From the NCBI GenBank assembly GCA_963662175.1, contig OY759217.1:20214562-20278561 (forward strand): a DNA stretch of 64,000 nucleotides, written 5' to 3'. Within the stretch, counting starts at the first letter, position 1, and every line of letters starts with the position of its first letter. Below the pieces are notes generated by a model. The model was not told the DNA's origin, did not search any database, and saw nothing but the letters and a program-made list of their open reading frames with translations. The stretch comes from Aradus depressus (Eukaryota > Arthropoda > Insecta > Hemiptera > Aradidae). Positions 41,160 through 51,721 of the stretch are shown here, one piece after another. A program made the position numbers and the translations under genes.

Positions 41160-41820
41160 CTTTCTTATAAGAAAGTAAAAATTCAAAAGAATTGAAATAT
41201 TTCTGATAAATCAATGATTTGTTTTAGCGATGTTCGCGATGAAACAGCGACTTGTTAACACTTTGTCGATAATAATAGCAGAAGTTGATGCGAAATTACG
41301 TCGATAAAAATAATTAATAAATACATTTCTTGACGTTGTGGCAATCAGCCCAATGTTGAAGTAATTTCAAAGATTTCACCTACGGAAAGAGTTTTTCAAA
41401 GAACTTCACAAGAGTTCAAATTCGCAAACAAAGTGATCTCCTAGTCTTATTTCTTATTAGAAAATATATACCAAAGAAAAAAAGAAATTGTAGAAGTGTT
41501 ATTCGAAAGATGTTGGGGCGAGGACAGATGTAACTCTGTAATACATGGTGCTGGCCGAGGTCTGATGACAGGAACATGTGTATCTCTGGACCGTCCACCT
41601 AGTAAATCCTCTCGGAGACTTTGTCCCTCCACCAAACCTAATCCGGGAAGAAAGGGAACACGAGAAGGGAAAAAAAGAACAAGTAAAAAAACTGAAAAGA
41701 GTACAATTTTGTTCTCTTCCAGTTGGTTCGCTTTTTATGAACAAAAAAATATTTATTTAAAAAAAATTAACACAAATACATTTACAGCGAATATTATACA
41801 TTTTTTTCATTTAGTATAAG
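41160..41820. other. Unassigned; a frame at 41496-41819
   Basis: A 107-residue plus-strand frame has a basic Lys-rich middle. Overlapping frames exist on the other strand and no domain is recognised. Confidence 0.2.
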
Positions 41821-41824
41821 GATG

Positions 41825-42050
41825 AATTGTAATCGTGCGAAAATTTGAGTTTACTTATTCTGACAATTTTCGCAATGATGTCTGTCCCTGTATGTAATTG
41901 GAAATTAGTGAGCGGTGTAATTCGGAAACAATTGTAGCAATGAACTCGATATTTGAGATTATGTGCTCACATAGTCGGATTAGATTTTGGTTGAAATCAG
42001 ATGAAAATTAAGATCACTTTACTTTGGGTCCTAAGTAAAGATAGATAAAG
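41825..42050 (-). repeat. DR-A fragment
   Basis: GAATTGTAATCGTGCGAAAA, TTCGGAAACAATTGTAGCAA and ACTTTACTTTGGGTCCTAAG. Confidence 0.6.
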
Positions 42051-42059
42051 TGGGATTTC

Positions 42060-42180
42060 GCAGTCTCTCTATTGGCACTGAGGTTCTTGCAGAATTTGTG
42101 TCTTCTCAGCAACCTGCAACTCATTTCTGTTCTTGGCAAGCCTTCTCCACTTCTCCAGGTCGTCCCTCAAACATCTCATG
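42060..42180 (-). pseudogene. RTE C-terminal scrap
   Basis: Minus-strand translation gives DDLEKWRRLAKNRNELQVAE and KTQILQEPQC, alignable with the RRWRREAENREEWRK, then AEAQVLQGP end of the RTE copies at 10012 and 38986. Confidence 0.4.
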
Positions 42181-42212
42181 CTTATAATGATCTCTCACTT
42201 CCTTGTTGCTCT

Positions 42213-42916
42213 TTAAAGCCGGCTCCAGACATGCGGTGTTTGTCACTTACTGAACATTCGTCATTCGTCTGGGTACTTTACTTGGTGTTCTCTAAATTGG
42301 CCGACATATAGATTTTTAAAGGCGTTTTTAAAGAAAATAAGAAATGTCACAAAGTGCGTTTTTTCATAAAAGTAATTCATATGTTGAAAAAATTTTAAAA
42401 TTCATATAAGTAAAATAATTGATGGAATTTCTTGTTTTGTTGTTATTTTACCCTTGCAAATCCCCGACCCATGCAGTTTCCTCATTGAAATTAAATTAGG
42501 ATTAAACTTTATCCTTAAAAAGATAAGAAGATAAATAAATAGATTCACTATTTATTTTATACACCAGAATAAGTAATGTGTACTTCTTGTCAACTCAACT
42601 TTTGGGCTGACATTGTTGGCTTGATGTGAAAAACTAAATCAAAAGTGATAACGTGTTCTCTGATAAAGCGATATCTCTGTTGTTATCAGCTATCCCACCA
42701 TTTATTTGATATTTAGCAAACACCGAATGTGTGGGGGAAGGACCGACGATGCAGGAGGCAGGTGCTCGTCTCCTTTGATGTGGCATAAAAGACCGACAAA
42801 CTACGGGAATAGCGAGCACACGAATGTTTGTGCTCGGCCTAGGGCGAGCGACCCTAGGAGTTAGCCTAACAGTTGCTCGGTATTTGACAAACACCGCATG
42901 TCTGGAGCTGGCTTAA
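42213..42916. mobile_element. TTAA-flanked MITE (piggyBac-like)
   Basis: TTAA at 42213-42216 and 42913-42916. Inverted ends of about 28 bp share GCTCCAGACATGCGGTGTTT. A further ACACCGAATGTGTGG lies inside near 42720. TTAA targets point to the piggyBac group. No transposase frame is recognised; the 86-residue minus-strand frame (42634-42894) lies inside and overlaps the end. Confidence 0.75.
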
Positions 42917-43256
42917 GAGCCGACCTCATGCGTTGTCATATATTTACCGGAGTATCTTTCTATCTCATGTCTACCTAGGGAACTGTCTTACTGGTCTCTG
43001 AGCATTGGTTTTATTCAAAGTTAAAGCACCTTTTCCCTTTCATTTATTCTTAGATTATGGTATATTTATGCTATAGCTCTAGAACCAAATTCCGCATAAG
43101 TTCTTAAAAATGGCGCTATGAAGTGAATAAGAAAATCAGATGGATTTACAAATCCTTCAACCATCTCTGAGAATGTGAGGATCCATGTGAAAATAATCAG
43201 TTTCAATGAAAAAATACTTTTCTCCAAAATACCTACATATTATATTCTATTTTCAG

Positions 43257-43383
43257 ATCCTGTGTTAGATATTCACAAGGCGGAAGGAGAAGAGCCGATG
43301 GCTGTCTCCGTAGCTGCTACAAAGCCGTGAGGAACGACCTCAACAAGGAACAGAGAAAGTTTAACAACAAGTTGAAACTTTAA
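43257..43383 (+). CDS. Candidate terminal exon of a host gene
   Basis: An acceptor-like tract (ATTATATTCTATTTTCAG ending 43256) is followed by 41 codons open to TAA at 43381-43383, with AATAAA overlapping the stop at 43382-43387. The peptide is SCVRYSQGGRRRADGCLRSC followed by a Lys/Asn-rich end (KEQRKFNNKLKL). From about 43297 third codon positions favour G/C against the AT-rich surroundings, which supports coding. A second frame, ending at a TGA after about 23 codons, is also open. The reading would be in phase 2. No upstream exon was found and the protein is not recognised. Confidence 0.3.
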
Positions 43384-43389
43384 TAAAAT

Positions 43390-43960
43390 ATGGAGGTCCA
43401 TGGTTGAATGGGGAGCGACGGGGAGTGAAAAACGGGCAATTGTTGTGAGGGGCTAGGAAGAGTGTGATGAAGGTTGGGAGTTGTGCGGGACAACGCACAA
43501 TAATTACCCATTGTGTGATGCAGAGCACTTTGCCGGTCTGGTCTTGTGTCTCTCCCTCTTAACACTTCCTAGGAGCCCCATTCAAGCCCGGGCCTTGCTT
43601 CGCTAGTCTTACCTAGAGCGGAACCTGCACAACCATTCAAATCCACGCCGTGAATCTCCGATCAGATGACATCTTTGTAGAATCGAAACTTTTTATGCAC
43701 TTCTTAGTCTTCTCCGGGAATCTTGTCCCATGTCTTCAGTAAAGCTTCCAAAGGTGTCCACTGTTTTACCGACAGTATTTCGTGTCGATTTCACGTTCCT
43801 TCATTAAGTCTTAATGAACGGTTCATTGTGACCTGATACTTCATGAAATCAACCCGAAAACGTCGCAGAAAAAATAGACACTGCTGGATAGATTTTACCC
43901 ATAGATTTTATTATACAGCTTTAGAAAAATGTCTTTAGGTTCTGGACGATTTTCTCAACA
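43390..43960. other. No feature recognised
   Basis: Possible 3' UTR of the exon at 43257, less AT-rich to about 43640; no repeat matches. Confidence 0.3.
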
Positions 43961-43964
43961 AGAA

Positions 43965-44300
43965 TTACTGATAAACTTTGGAAGAAGAACTCCGCGGTAA
44001 ATTTCGGCTAGTCAAATGAGTATATTGACAACAAAATTCATTTGTTTGTCCAGAGCCCCATAAGTCAAATCGGCCGAAGGGAAGGAAGGGGTTTAACAAC
44101 AAATAACCTAATAACTGAGGAAGATTACTTGCATAAATGTATCGACAAGGAATTTTAATTGTTTTCCAGAACTCCATAAGGACTACACCTTTCAATTTTC
44201 AGCGAATCAGCTTAAGAGGGGGGACCAGGGACAAAAAATAGTTGAATAATTCGTGCTGGGGAAGTGCATTGCCGGTGATGCACCGATGACCTTTTATTTA
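43965..44300 (+). repeat. DR-B distal part
   Basis: GTCAAATCGGCCGAAGGGAA, TAAATGTATCGACAAGGAAT, ATTCGTGCTGGGGAAGTGCA and TTGCCGGTGATGCACCGATG. Confidence 0.65.
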
Positions 44301-44449
44301 TTATTTAATTTTAAATCCATTTATCCATTATCCATTCTATCTTCTATTTTATCCATTCTCAGCAACTGAGCTGAATGGTGTAACAGTTAAATATAGATAC
44401 CTAACTATATTGTCAAAATCCTCATCAGAGCTCCTACTGTTATTTACTT

Positions 44450-44935
44450 TCCCAGCTATATGTAGTGTAGGGGAAGTTATGTAATCGGTCAGAATTCGAT
44501 GTTGGGTTTTCAACGGAATTTCATTTCTTCCTTCCCCCTGATTCCTAAATTAAAAAAAAAAAAAAAATGTATGTGTTGGTTTGTGAACACAATACCTCTC
44601 GATAGAATGAACGTATCCACACGAAAGTTTATATTTGTATCCAGAACCCTATAAGAATACCTATTGATTTTCAGCTAAATAATCCAAATAGAAAAGAAAG
44701 ATTAGAGGGGCTTAACATGAAATTTCATATGATAATTCAATCGCCCATAAGAAAAAACTTCTATTTAATTTCAGCGGAATTGGCCATAGAGAAGATAACC
44801 CCACAACTGCCGATGTAATGAATGTATTAACATAAAATTTAGTGTGAAGATTCTAAGTCAACTATTGATTTTTAAGAAAAAATGTCGATTGGTTTTGGAG
44901 GGAGAGCACCTACTTAATTAATTTGTATTTTTTTT
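44450..44935 (+). repeat. DR-B, full-length reference copy
   Basis: Family description: starts TTTCCCAGCTATATGTAGTG, then GGGGAAGTTATGTAATCGGT, GGTTTTCAACGGAATTTCAT, an A-run, TGTGAACACAATACCTCTCG, ATCCAGAACCCTATAAG, ATTTTCAGC(T/G) blocks, GCCGATGTAATGAATGTATT, TTTAGTGTGAAGATTCT and GTTTTGGAGGGAGAGCAC. About 480 bp. No terminal inverted repeats, B box or coding frame seen. At least 18 partial copies occur here on both strands. Confidence 0.75.
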
Positions 44936-44939
44936 TTTT

Positions 44940-45330
44940 TACTTTTCAGGCACTTTTCTGGACAAATGTTCCGGTAAACAGGTATGAAAAAGTCTACCAT
45001 AGGGCAGACAGTGCGCATTTTCGGCTAGTTACTGAACTGGTCCAATTTCAGTTGACAGCTATTTCCAGATAAAAAGTACTCTTATGAATACAGATTTTAA
45101 AGGTACGAATGCATATTTATCTCAAGAACATTTATATAAAATAAAAAAAACGAAACGTTAGGTAAAAAAATGTTTCACAGTCTGGCGAACAGACCCGAAA
45201 AGAAGGTAGTTATATTATTAATTCCAGCCACACTGGTGCCCTGCCAGCATCAGCCCCCTGAGTATTTTGTAAACAGCTACTTGGTTTTCTTATTCAGCGA
45301 ACATTTTTATTATATTAGCACAATTTAAAG
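44940..45330. other. No feature recognised
   Basis: No shared repeats or coding sequence. Confidence 0.35.
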
Positions 45331-45336
45331 AGTTAG

Positions 45337-45910
45337 ATATTGTGGCTCATGCCCGGGCTTTACGAGGTCATACCGCCTACTACCAGAGAGCTCTTTCGTC
45401 GCTTTGGGACTTGGAGACAGTTACCTGAGTGAATGGTTCTTTAACGAGTACCTGACCTCGTACAGGCTTTGGACCTTCGCTGTACCTCCTATCCAAACGA
45501 CCCTTAATGTTTTTTACCTTCAAGACTATAACTAGTAGGGCTGGTGTGTACACCCAGGGACCTAAGCATCCTTTCCTGTTAGCTCAACTGTGGAAGTTCT
45601 AAATTTTGCCTACCCAGGTTTAGTTATATAAGGTAGAAAGAGATCTTTAACAAGTATCTGACATTGCACAGGCTTAGGACCATCGCTTAACGTCCCATCC
45701 GAAGGTCGGAAGGCTCAAGTTTTTTTTTTACCTCACAGGTAAAATAAACTGAGGTGATCCTAAGCTTAGTAAGCAAGCACGAATACCACTGAGTTATAAG
45801 CACTCTCACCTTCGAGGTAAAAAAAAACTAAGGGTGTCGGCCAGGTTTCAAGCTCGCGATCGTCAGTGCAGTAGGCTAGCACATTACCTCTGAATTACCG
45901 GCGCCCTTAC
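45337..45910 (-). repeat. Two SINE-1 partial copies in tandem
   Basis: Copy one spans 45337-45530 (CTCATGCCCGGGCTTTACGA, then CGAGTACCTGACCTCGTACA). Copy two spans about 45580-45908 (TCAACTGTGGAAGTTCTAAA, CATCGCTTAACGTCCCATCC, ending CTGAATTACCGGCGCCC). The second has a duplicated head, since an internal TACCACTGAGTTATAAGCAC at 45785 precedes the final head. Confidence 0.65.
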
Positions 45911-45953
45911 AATATAAATAGAACATTATATTATTGAAACAATAATAAAATTA

Positions 45954-46065
45954 TGTGGCGTTAACGGAACCTTCTTATACCAACAACATTTTTACAGATC
46001 ACTTTCTCCCCCCTCTCCTTTCTCAAAATCATTTGATACTGGCATTACTGGGTGTATGAATGTAA
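45954..46065. repeat. MITE-W left half
   Basis: TGTGGCGTTAACGGAACCTT, CTTATACCAACAACAT, CAGATCACTTTCTCCCC and CTGGCATTACTGGGTGTA. Confidence 0.65.
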
Positions 46066-46079
46066 TGCGTTTGCATTAG

Positions 46080-46745
46080 CTGTATTCTTTGGTTCATTGT
46101 ACTCCATAATTCTATCAGACTTTTTTATATATATATTTTTTTCTTCAGAAATTGTAATCAAAATTTGCAAGGTCCCCAGGGGACCATTTTTTATGCCGTC
46201 TGTAATATAACGAGGTCGCCCGACCATGGATTTATCAAATTTTCTTTTTTTTTTCTAAAAAAAAGTCGAAGGCAGTACGTTTGTGTTGTGTTTGTGTAAC
46301 TGTACCGACGGTCCTTTTCGGGATTTTTTTTTTTTTCAATTTATTTATTTTTCTACTTTTCAGTATACTGTAATTAAAATATAAGGAATATTTTTTGAAA
46401 AAAATTGTTCGTTTTTTAATATTATTTTTTTATTTATAATATTTGCTGATAATGTGATAAAATATTTGGGAAAATTGGTGTAATTCATGAAAATATTATT
46501 AATGAAGATATTTTAAAAAATATATTAGAGAGGAAAAAGATAAAAATTTAATTCTCGGTGGAGCAAAGAGTGAGGGTGAGAGGATGTTTTAAATAGAAGA
46601 GGGGATAGGACTACACTTGTCAGAGAAAAATCCTTGGAATTTTCAATATTTACTCCGGGTAAGGGACACTGAGTTACGGCCGCCACTAACACTGTCCAAG
46701 CCTCACATTTCTCTCACCACCTCGGCTCCTTTCTCACATCCTTAC
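46080..46745. other. AT-rich, no feature recognised
   Basis: Contains T runs and an AT-rich core (46330-46560). No repeats identified. Confidence 0.35.
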
Positions 46746-46829
46746 AGTGTGTGTGTGTGTGCAAATTTACATACAGTATACCACAATCAATTGTAATTAA
46801 TAATGTAAATATTTGCGAAATTATCCTGA

Positions 46830-47340
46830 ATCGCCAACCTTCTCTTCAGTCCTGGTACAAAAAGTGGAAAGTGAAGGTGAACGACAAGAAGTCAGTTCAC
46901 ATCGTCTCCACCCTTCGTCGAAAATATACCTGCCCTCCAGTGTACCTTAACAAAAATCCCATCCTTTACGATTAAACAACAAGACAAAAGATCCAAATTA
47001 ACTTTGAAAACAAAACTTATATACAACGCAGTACTCAAACCTATGTGGATTTACGTACTCGAACTCTGGGGTTCTGCCAAGGCTTTCAATCTCCAGCGCA
47101 TCCAATCCTTTCAATCCAAAATCCTTCGTAAAATAGCCAATGCTCCTTATTACGTCTCCAACAAAACTCTTCACACTGACCTTAACGTATCTTTTGTCAC
47201 CGAAGTCGCTAAACCCAAGTATAAAAAATTATTTTCTCGTCTTAGTTCCCACAATAATCCTCTAGTCTGTGCCCTCCATTCTACCATACTTCCCCAACGA
47301 CGGCTTAGCGTCAATGGCCTATAGACCTCCTTACCAGCAG
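46830..47340 (+). pseudogene. Decayed Jockey RT C-terminal region
   Basis: Two frames give SWYKKWKVKVNDKKSVHIVS, TLRRKYTCPPVY, then YNAVLKPMWIYVLELWGSAK, IQSFQSKILRKIANAPYYVS and NKTLHTDLNV, aligning in order with the 15353 copy (CNTWKIKLNTGKSQHITFTL; YGSAKTSNIKRIQAFQSK; NNRTLHNDLM). The YADD and the RYLGL region are lost. Confidence 0.8.
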
Positions 47341-47599
47341 CAGTGACAGTGATTAGTTACAAATGAGAGGAAATCAGTAACTAGGAAGTGTCACCACTGG
47401 GTGATTTCTCCCCTTTTGACATTGTCATTATCTCTCTATTAGCACATTTGAAAATTAGTTTTGTGAAATGAGGACTGACTGGTCTTTGACATCCTATGAA
47501 GAACATCATCAGTTGTATAATTGTATTTAATTTTGGCAGATAATAGATCGAACATAAATAAACGATGTCAATGTCAGAATATATTTCTGCGATTTGTGT

Positions 47600-47760
47600 C
47601 GATATAATGGAAAAAATAAAATAAATAAAAAAACAAAAAACTTGTTTAACTTTTATATTGTCTAATTTCAAAAAAAATATATATTGATACATGAAGTGTA
47701 CCGGTTTCGGGTTACGCTATCGTCTACACTAAGTTCAAAAGTGACATTTAAGTGTGCTAG
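47600..47760 (-). repeat. Penelope-type terminal repeat
   Basis: On the minus strand: AGACGATAGCG, TAACCCGAAACCGGTACACT and TGAAATTAGACAATATAAAA. Same order as 3008-3110; the CTGATGA element is degraded. Confidence 0.5.
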
Positions 47761-47764
47761 GTTG

Positions 47765-47830
47765 TCGTCTCTCTAATACAAATCACTCTCAAATTTCTTT
47801 CATGCTGGCATTTTTTAACGTGAAAAATTC
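47765..47830. repeat. MITE-W scrap
   Basis: ACAAATCACTCTCAAATTTC then TTTCATGCTGGCATT. Confidence 0.35.
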
Positions 47831-47905
47831 ACACAGTATTCTGCTGAACCTACAATCAAACAAAAAAACTCACTGATGCGTAACTTACAAAAAACTTTGT
47901 GAAGT

Positions 47906-48172
47906 GAGGGTGCCGGTAGCTCAGAGGTAGTTAGATTTTTTATCTGAGATGAAAAAACTCTGAGCACGCCGTCCTTCGGATGGGACGTTAAGCGATGGTT
48001 CCGAGCCTGTACGATATCAGATATTCGTTAAAAACCCCTACCCCCTAAGAAAAGATATCTAGGTAGGCAAAATTTAGAACTCCCATTGTATAGTCGGGCT
48101 CATGAGCAGGGCGACGAAAGAGCGCTCAAGAATTGGCGATATGACCTCATAGGTAAAGCCTGGAAATCTGTC
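47906..48172 (+). repeat. SINE-1 with deleted B box
   Basis: GGTGCCGGTAGCTCAGAGGT is followed at once by the body (CACGCCGTCCTTCGGATGGG, CGTTAAGCGATGGTTCCGAG). It ends near GGTAAAGCCTGGAAA without the CCTAA tail. Confidence 0.7.
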
Positions 48173-48194
48173 TTTAGAAGCCTTGCAAAAATAA

Positions 48195-48275
48195 AATTAG
48201 GTGATATGGCTTCAACAGGACTTTCTTATAACAACCACATTTATACAAATCTCTTAAAAATGGGGTGTGAAAAAA
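48195..48275. repeat. MITE-W left end
   Basis: ATGGCTTCAACAGGACTTTC and TTATAACAACCACATTTATA with CTCTTAAAAATGGGG. Confidence 0.4.
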
Positions 48276-48359
48276 TTAAATAAATAAGTAAAATGAATAA
48301 GTTAATAAAACACAAAAAAAATATATGAAAAATATTAAAATTGTATTATTTTTATTTCT

Positions 48360-48965
48360 TTATTTCACCAGCTCAACAAAATATATGTTATACATGGTGG
48401 GGGTAACATGGGGAAATAGATTAGGGAATTTCTCCTAGTAGAGATACCCTTAACTATTTACATCAATATTATATTGAAAACATTCGGTAAAAGTCCTCAA
48501 ATTAACATGTCCTGGAGAAGTCTAGATTTGAGACGTTGTATAGCGGTGGGTTGTCTGATGTTGTATGTGGTAGCTCCTGGAACAGTGGACAGCATGTCGA
48601 GGTATTTGCGGAATTTGATGTGGATGAATTCTTCTATTGAGGGGAATTCGAGGTCGCGGTGTAATTGGGAGTTTCGAACAAACCAAGGTGAGTTCACAGT
48701 CAGGATTTTATTCTGGAAAACTTGAATTCTTTTTATTTTAGTTGCGGAAGCAGATCCCCAAACTTCACTGTCGTAAGTTAAGAGTGGCCGGAGAATGGAT
48801 GTGTAGAGTAAGAGGCAGTTTTCGAGCTTTAGATTAGATTTCTTGTTCATTATAGGGTAAAGCATAGAGAGTCGAGAACTTTCAGGTGAGCCTTCTGTCA
48901 AGATGGAGCCCCAGGTACTTGACCGAGTCTTTACTGGAGCTCCAGTCCAGGTTCTCTGGATCTTG
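48360..48965 (-). pseudogene. Jockey fragment 1 of the cluster
   Basis: Minus-strand coding: DSVKYLGLHLDRRLT (about 48885-48950), then after a frameshift NCLLLYTSILRPLLTYDSEV, IKRIQVFQNKILTVN, WFVRNSQLHRDLEFP and RLKSRLLQDMLI, ending 48497. It is followed by 3' UTR with TTTATTTCTTTATTT on the plus strand at about 48345-48365. Confidence 0.75.
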
Positions 48966-48984
48966 TGATCTTCTTAACTTATTA

Positions 48985-49290
48985 AAATTTAAAAACATAT
49001 AATACAAATTAAAGTAGATCGCGGGGCCAACGCCGCCTTAGCATTCTTGGAGGATTGTGCGGATGGAATTGTGATGATAAGGATTTGGCAAGAGGATTAT
49101 AGTGGAAGAAGAGGTTCGTGTGGAACTTGGAAAAACGGGATTTGATGAGGTCCTGGACAAAAGGAACTTTGAGGTCGAAAGCATCCTATGCTTCATTAAA
49201 GAGGTAGGAAAATAAGTTGTTAAATACTAGCGAGGGGCTGTCATATGGGCCTTCAGGCTTTGGATAACTTGGGTACAAAACCCTTGCAAT
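48985..49290 (-). pseudogene. Jockey fragment 2 of the cluster (C terminus)
   Basis: Minus strand encodes FDLKVPFVQDLIKSRFSKFH, NLFFHYNPLAKSL and PHNPPRMLRRRWPRDLL before a stop, the Jockey-type C-terminal end. The frame breaks upstream. It differs from fragments 1 and 3, so at least two Jockey subfamilies are present. Confidence 0.65.
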
Positions 49291-49303
49291 CAATCAATGT
49301 AAA

Positions 49304-50208
49304 CAACAACACACTTTATTTGGACCAGAACATCTTGGTTCTTCACACAAAGTATAAAATGGAAAATATAAAATGAAATTAATTAATAATAATGTCTTGG
49401 TATAATCTTGGTTTGAGCCTTCTGTGGAGAGTAGGCTGGCCAAGATTGTAGTGGGCTGCTCCAGAACACAGGCCTAGTCTTCCGTGGTATTTATCTACTA
49501 AGGACCTTAAATAGGCTGCGACCCGAGGAACTCCCAGTTCCTCATGGAGTTGGCTGTTTCGGATAAACCATGGTGCATTCAGAGACACACGAAGAATTTT
49601 GTTCTGAAATGTTTGTAGTCGTGTTGTGAGTGAAGGACTGGCGCCATGCCATTTTGGACAGGCGTATGTTAACAATGGAAGAAGTAACGCTTTGTACAGG
49701 AGCAGTGTGCAAGAGTGTTTGAGGGGTGTGTTGCGGTTAATGAGTGGATAGAGATGTTTTAAACGGGTGTATGCTTGTGTAAGTTTTGTGTTGATGTGAA
49801 GTTTCCATGTGAGCCGTGTGTCTAAGAATACACCAAGGTACCGGACAGCCTGATCTTTAGGGTTCTATGGAATGGGAAGTCCGTCAACCCGCAGCCTACT
49901 CTGGTCCTCTGTAAAAAATCTGCGAAGGGCAAAAATCGTCGCTTCTGTTTTACTGGCGTTCAACTGAAGCTTCCATCGAGCGAACCAGCTGGAGACGTGG
50001 TTGAGAGAAGTTTGTAACCTGTCAACTGCTGTCTGGAGGTCTTCATGTTGACACATAAGTAGTGTGTCGTCTGCGTATAGTGCTAGAGTGGTATTACATG
50101 GCTCGGAGATGTCGCAGCAGTATAAGCTGAAGAGGAGGGGACTGAGGATAGCTCCCTGTGGCACTCCCACCAGAATACTACGCTTGGAGCTGAGGATGTT
50201 GTTGACCC
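49304..50208 (-). mobile_element. Jockey fragment 3, 5'-truncated with 13-bp duplication
   Basis: CAATCAATGTAAA lies at 49291-49303 and 50209-50221, bounding the insertion. AATAAA on the minus strand is near 49318. There is no long poly(A); the end is GTTGTTG. Confidence 0.85.
49379..50208 (-). pseudogene. Jockey RT fragment with one nonsense codon
   Basis: One frame runs from the insertion edge to the stop, broken only by TAG at 49865-49867. It contains VGVPQGAILSPLLFSLY, the catalytic LYADDTLL, WKLQLNASKTEATIFAL, VRYLGVFLDTRLTWKLH (after the stop), LLPLLTYACPKWHG and WFIRNSQLHEELG, ending RRLKPRLYQDIIIN. EN and early RT motifs are missing. The single stop suggests moderate age. Confidence 0.85.
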
Positions 50209-50221
50209 CAATCAATGTAAA

Positions 50222-50710
50222 AGTGAGCAAGATTTTTTTTTTTAATTTTGTGACTCAGACTTGCTAAGGGACAAGTTAAGTTATGAGACTGTCTAGCAAC
50301 GCTGGCTTCACTAGCTAGTATATAATATTAATAAGTGAGGATGTTTGCAGAAGACAGGAAGGTCTGGGATGCCAGACGAGCCTGTCTAACTTGATAAAAG
50401 CCCAGGTAGTCACTTTGTTCTGTCCTTTGCATATTTCCCTGTGTCATCCCACACCACCACCAATCTCTACCTCACCCTGACTCCACCTAAATAATTTACC
50501 CTGTTTTGGTATTTGCCCGTAGAGAATTCCTTACTTGGTCTCCTCGCCTTCCCCGCATTCTTGTTTTTATCTCAAAGGCAAACCTGTGGTTTTACTGCTT
50601 TCACAGTACACCGTCCCTTCTACATCCATACTCTTTTTAATTTTTTTTTCTTTCTTTTTCCTTTTCTCTTTTATGTTTTAATTTTTAAAAACTAGTGAAT
50701 AAAAACAAAT
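50222..50710. other. No feature assigned
   Basis: Unassigned sequence; T-rich near 50230 and 50640-50680. Confidence 0.3.
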
Positions 50711-50714
50711 AAAA

Positions 50715-50830
50715 AATTACAAAGTATAGAGAAAGTTATGTAATCGGTCAGAAATTCGATGCTGAATTTTCTACGGAATTTCATGTTTTCCAGTCCTCTA
50801 AAAATGAAAAAAAAAAAGTATTTAATTACA
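50715..50830 (+). repeat. DR-B 5' end
   Basis: AAGTATAGAGAAAGTTATGT, AATCGGTCAGAAATTCGATG and TTTTCTACGGAATTTCATG. Confidence 0.65.
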
Positions 50831-50980
50831 GATTATGTAATATCAACGTCCTAATTGATAAGTTACCCCTTCTCCCTCTCTTTTTCTTATTGATAAATAA
50901 TTTCCTCAAAGAATAAAGAGAGTGTACACAATTTTAATTTTCTACCATCTTAATATATAAAGTTATATATTGTTTTTATA

Positions 50981-51326
50981 GGGCGCCGGTAGCTCAGTGG
51001 TATGCGTGCTTGTCTTCTGAGCTCAAGATCGTGGGTTCGAAACCCGACCGAAGCCCTTAGTTTATTTTATCTGGGAGGTAAAATAAACTTAAGCACGCCG
51101 TCCTTCGGATGGGACGTTAAGTGATGGTCTCGAGCCTGTACGATGTCAGGTACTCGTTAAAGAGCCTTACCCTAGGTGAATAAAAATTTAGGGTAGGCAA
51201 AATTTAGGAGTCCCACAGTGGAGTCGGGCTCATGTCTACCAGAGTGACGAAAGAGCGCTCTGGTAGTAGGCGATATGATTCGTAGTTAAAGCCCGGGCAT
51301 GAGTCATAAAACCTAACCTAACCTTT
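50981..51326 (+). mobile_element. SINE-1, best-preserved copy (family description)
   Basis: The tRNA-like head starts GGGCGCCGGTAGCTCAGTGG with A box TAGCTCAGTGGT (50990-51001) and B box GGTTCGAAACC (51034-51044), so RNA polymerase III could transcribe it. A short palindromic AGTTTATTTTATCTGGGAGG / TAAAATAAACTTAAGCACG spacer leads to the conserved centre (TTCGGATGGGACGTTAAG; CCTGTACGATGTCAGGTACT) and a 3' block (AAATTTAGGAGTCCCACAGT; GAAAGAGCGCTCTGGTAGTA). It ends CATAAAACCTAACCTAACC. At least 11 further full or partial copies lie in the window. The LINE partner is unknown. Confidence 0.9.
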
Positions 51327-51329
51327 ATT

Positions 51330-51715
51330 TTTTCTTTAGATATCACTTTTTTTTTTGTTTTAATATTTATAAAAAAATTTTCGTTCATGTAGGTTTTGTT
51401 TAGTCATATCTACTTTTAGAGTGTTATATATTTACCTTATTGTAACTTACATAAACTAACAATTATTGTTAATGTATATATGACAATACAGGCCCTGAAG
51501 AAGACATACTCAGTGCTGAAAGTTTGGTAGAAATTCTAAGAGTTCGTTTTTATCGACCTCAAACCTCATTCATCTATCTTGTTCTTATAATAAACTGGTT
51601 AATTTACTCTCATTGGAATATGTAAAAATATAGAATGCTGGTCCTCGTTATAGATCGTTCATGGTAAGCGGCTTGCGAGGACAGTTTCAAAGGGGGCAAC
51701 CTCAAGAAGACCCTG
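51330..51715. other. No gene; stem-loop motif at 51492-51530
   Basis: CCCTGAAGAAGACATACTCA then GTGCTGAAAG gives a weak stem followed by GAAA, similar in layout to the Penelope-type 3' motifs. The rest is unassigned. Confidence 0.3.
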
Positions 51716-51721
51716 ACGACC

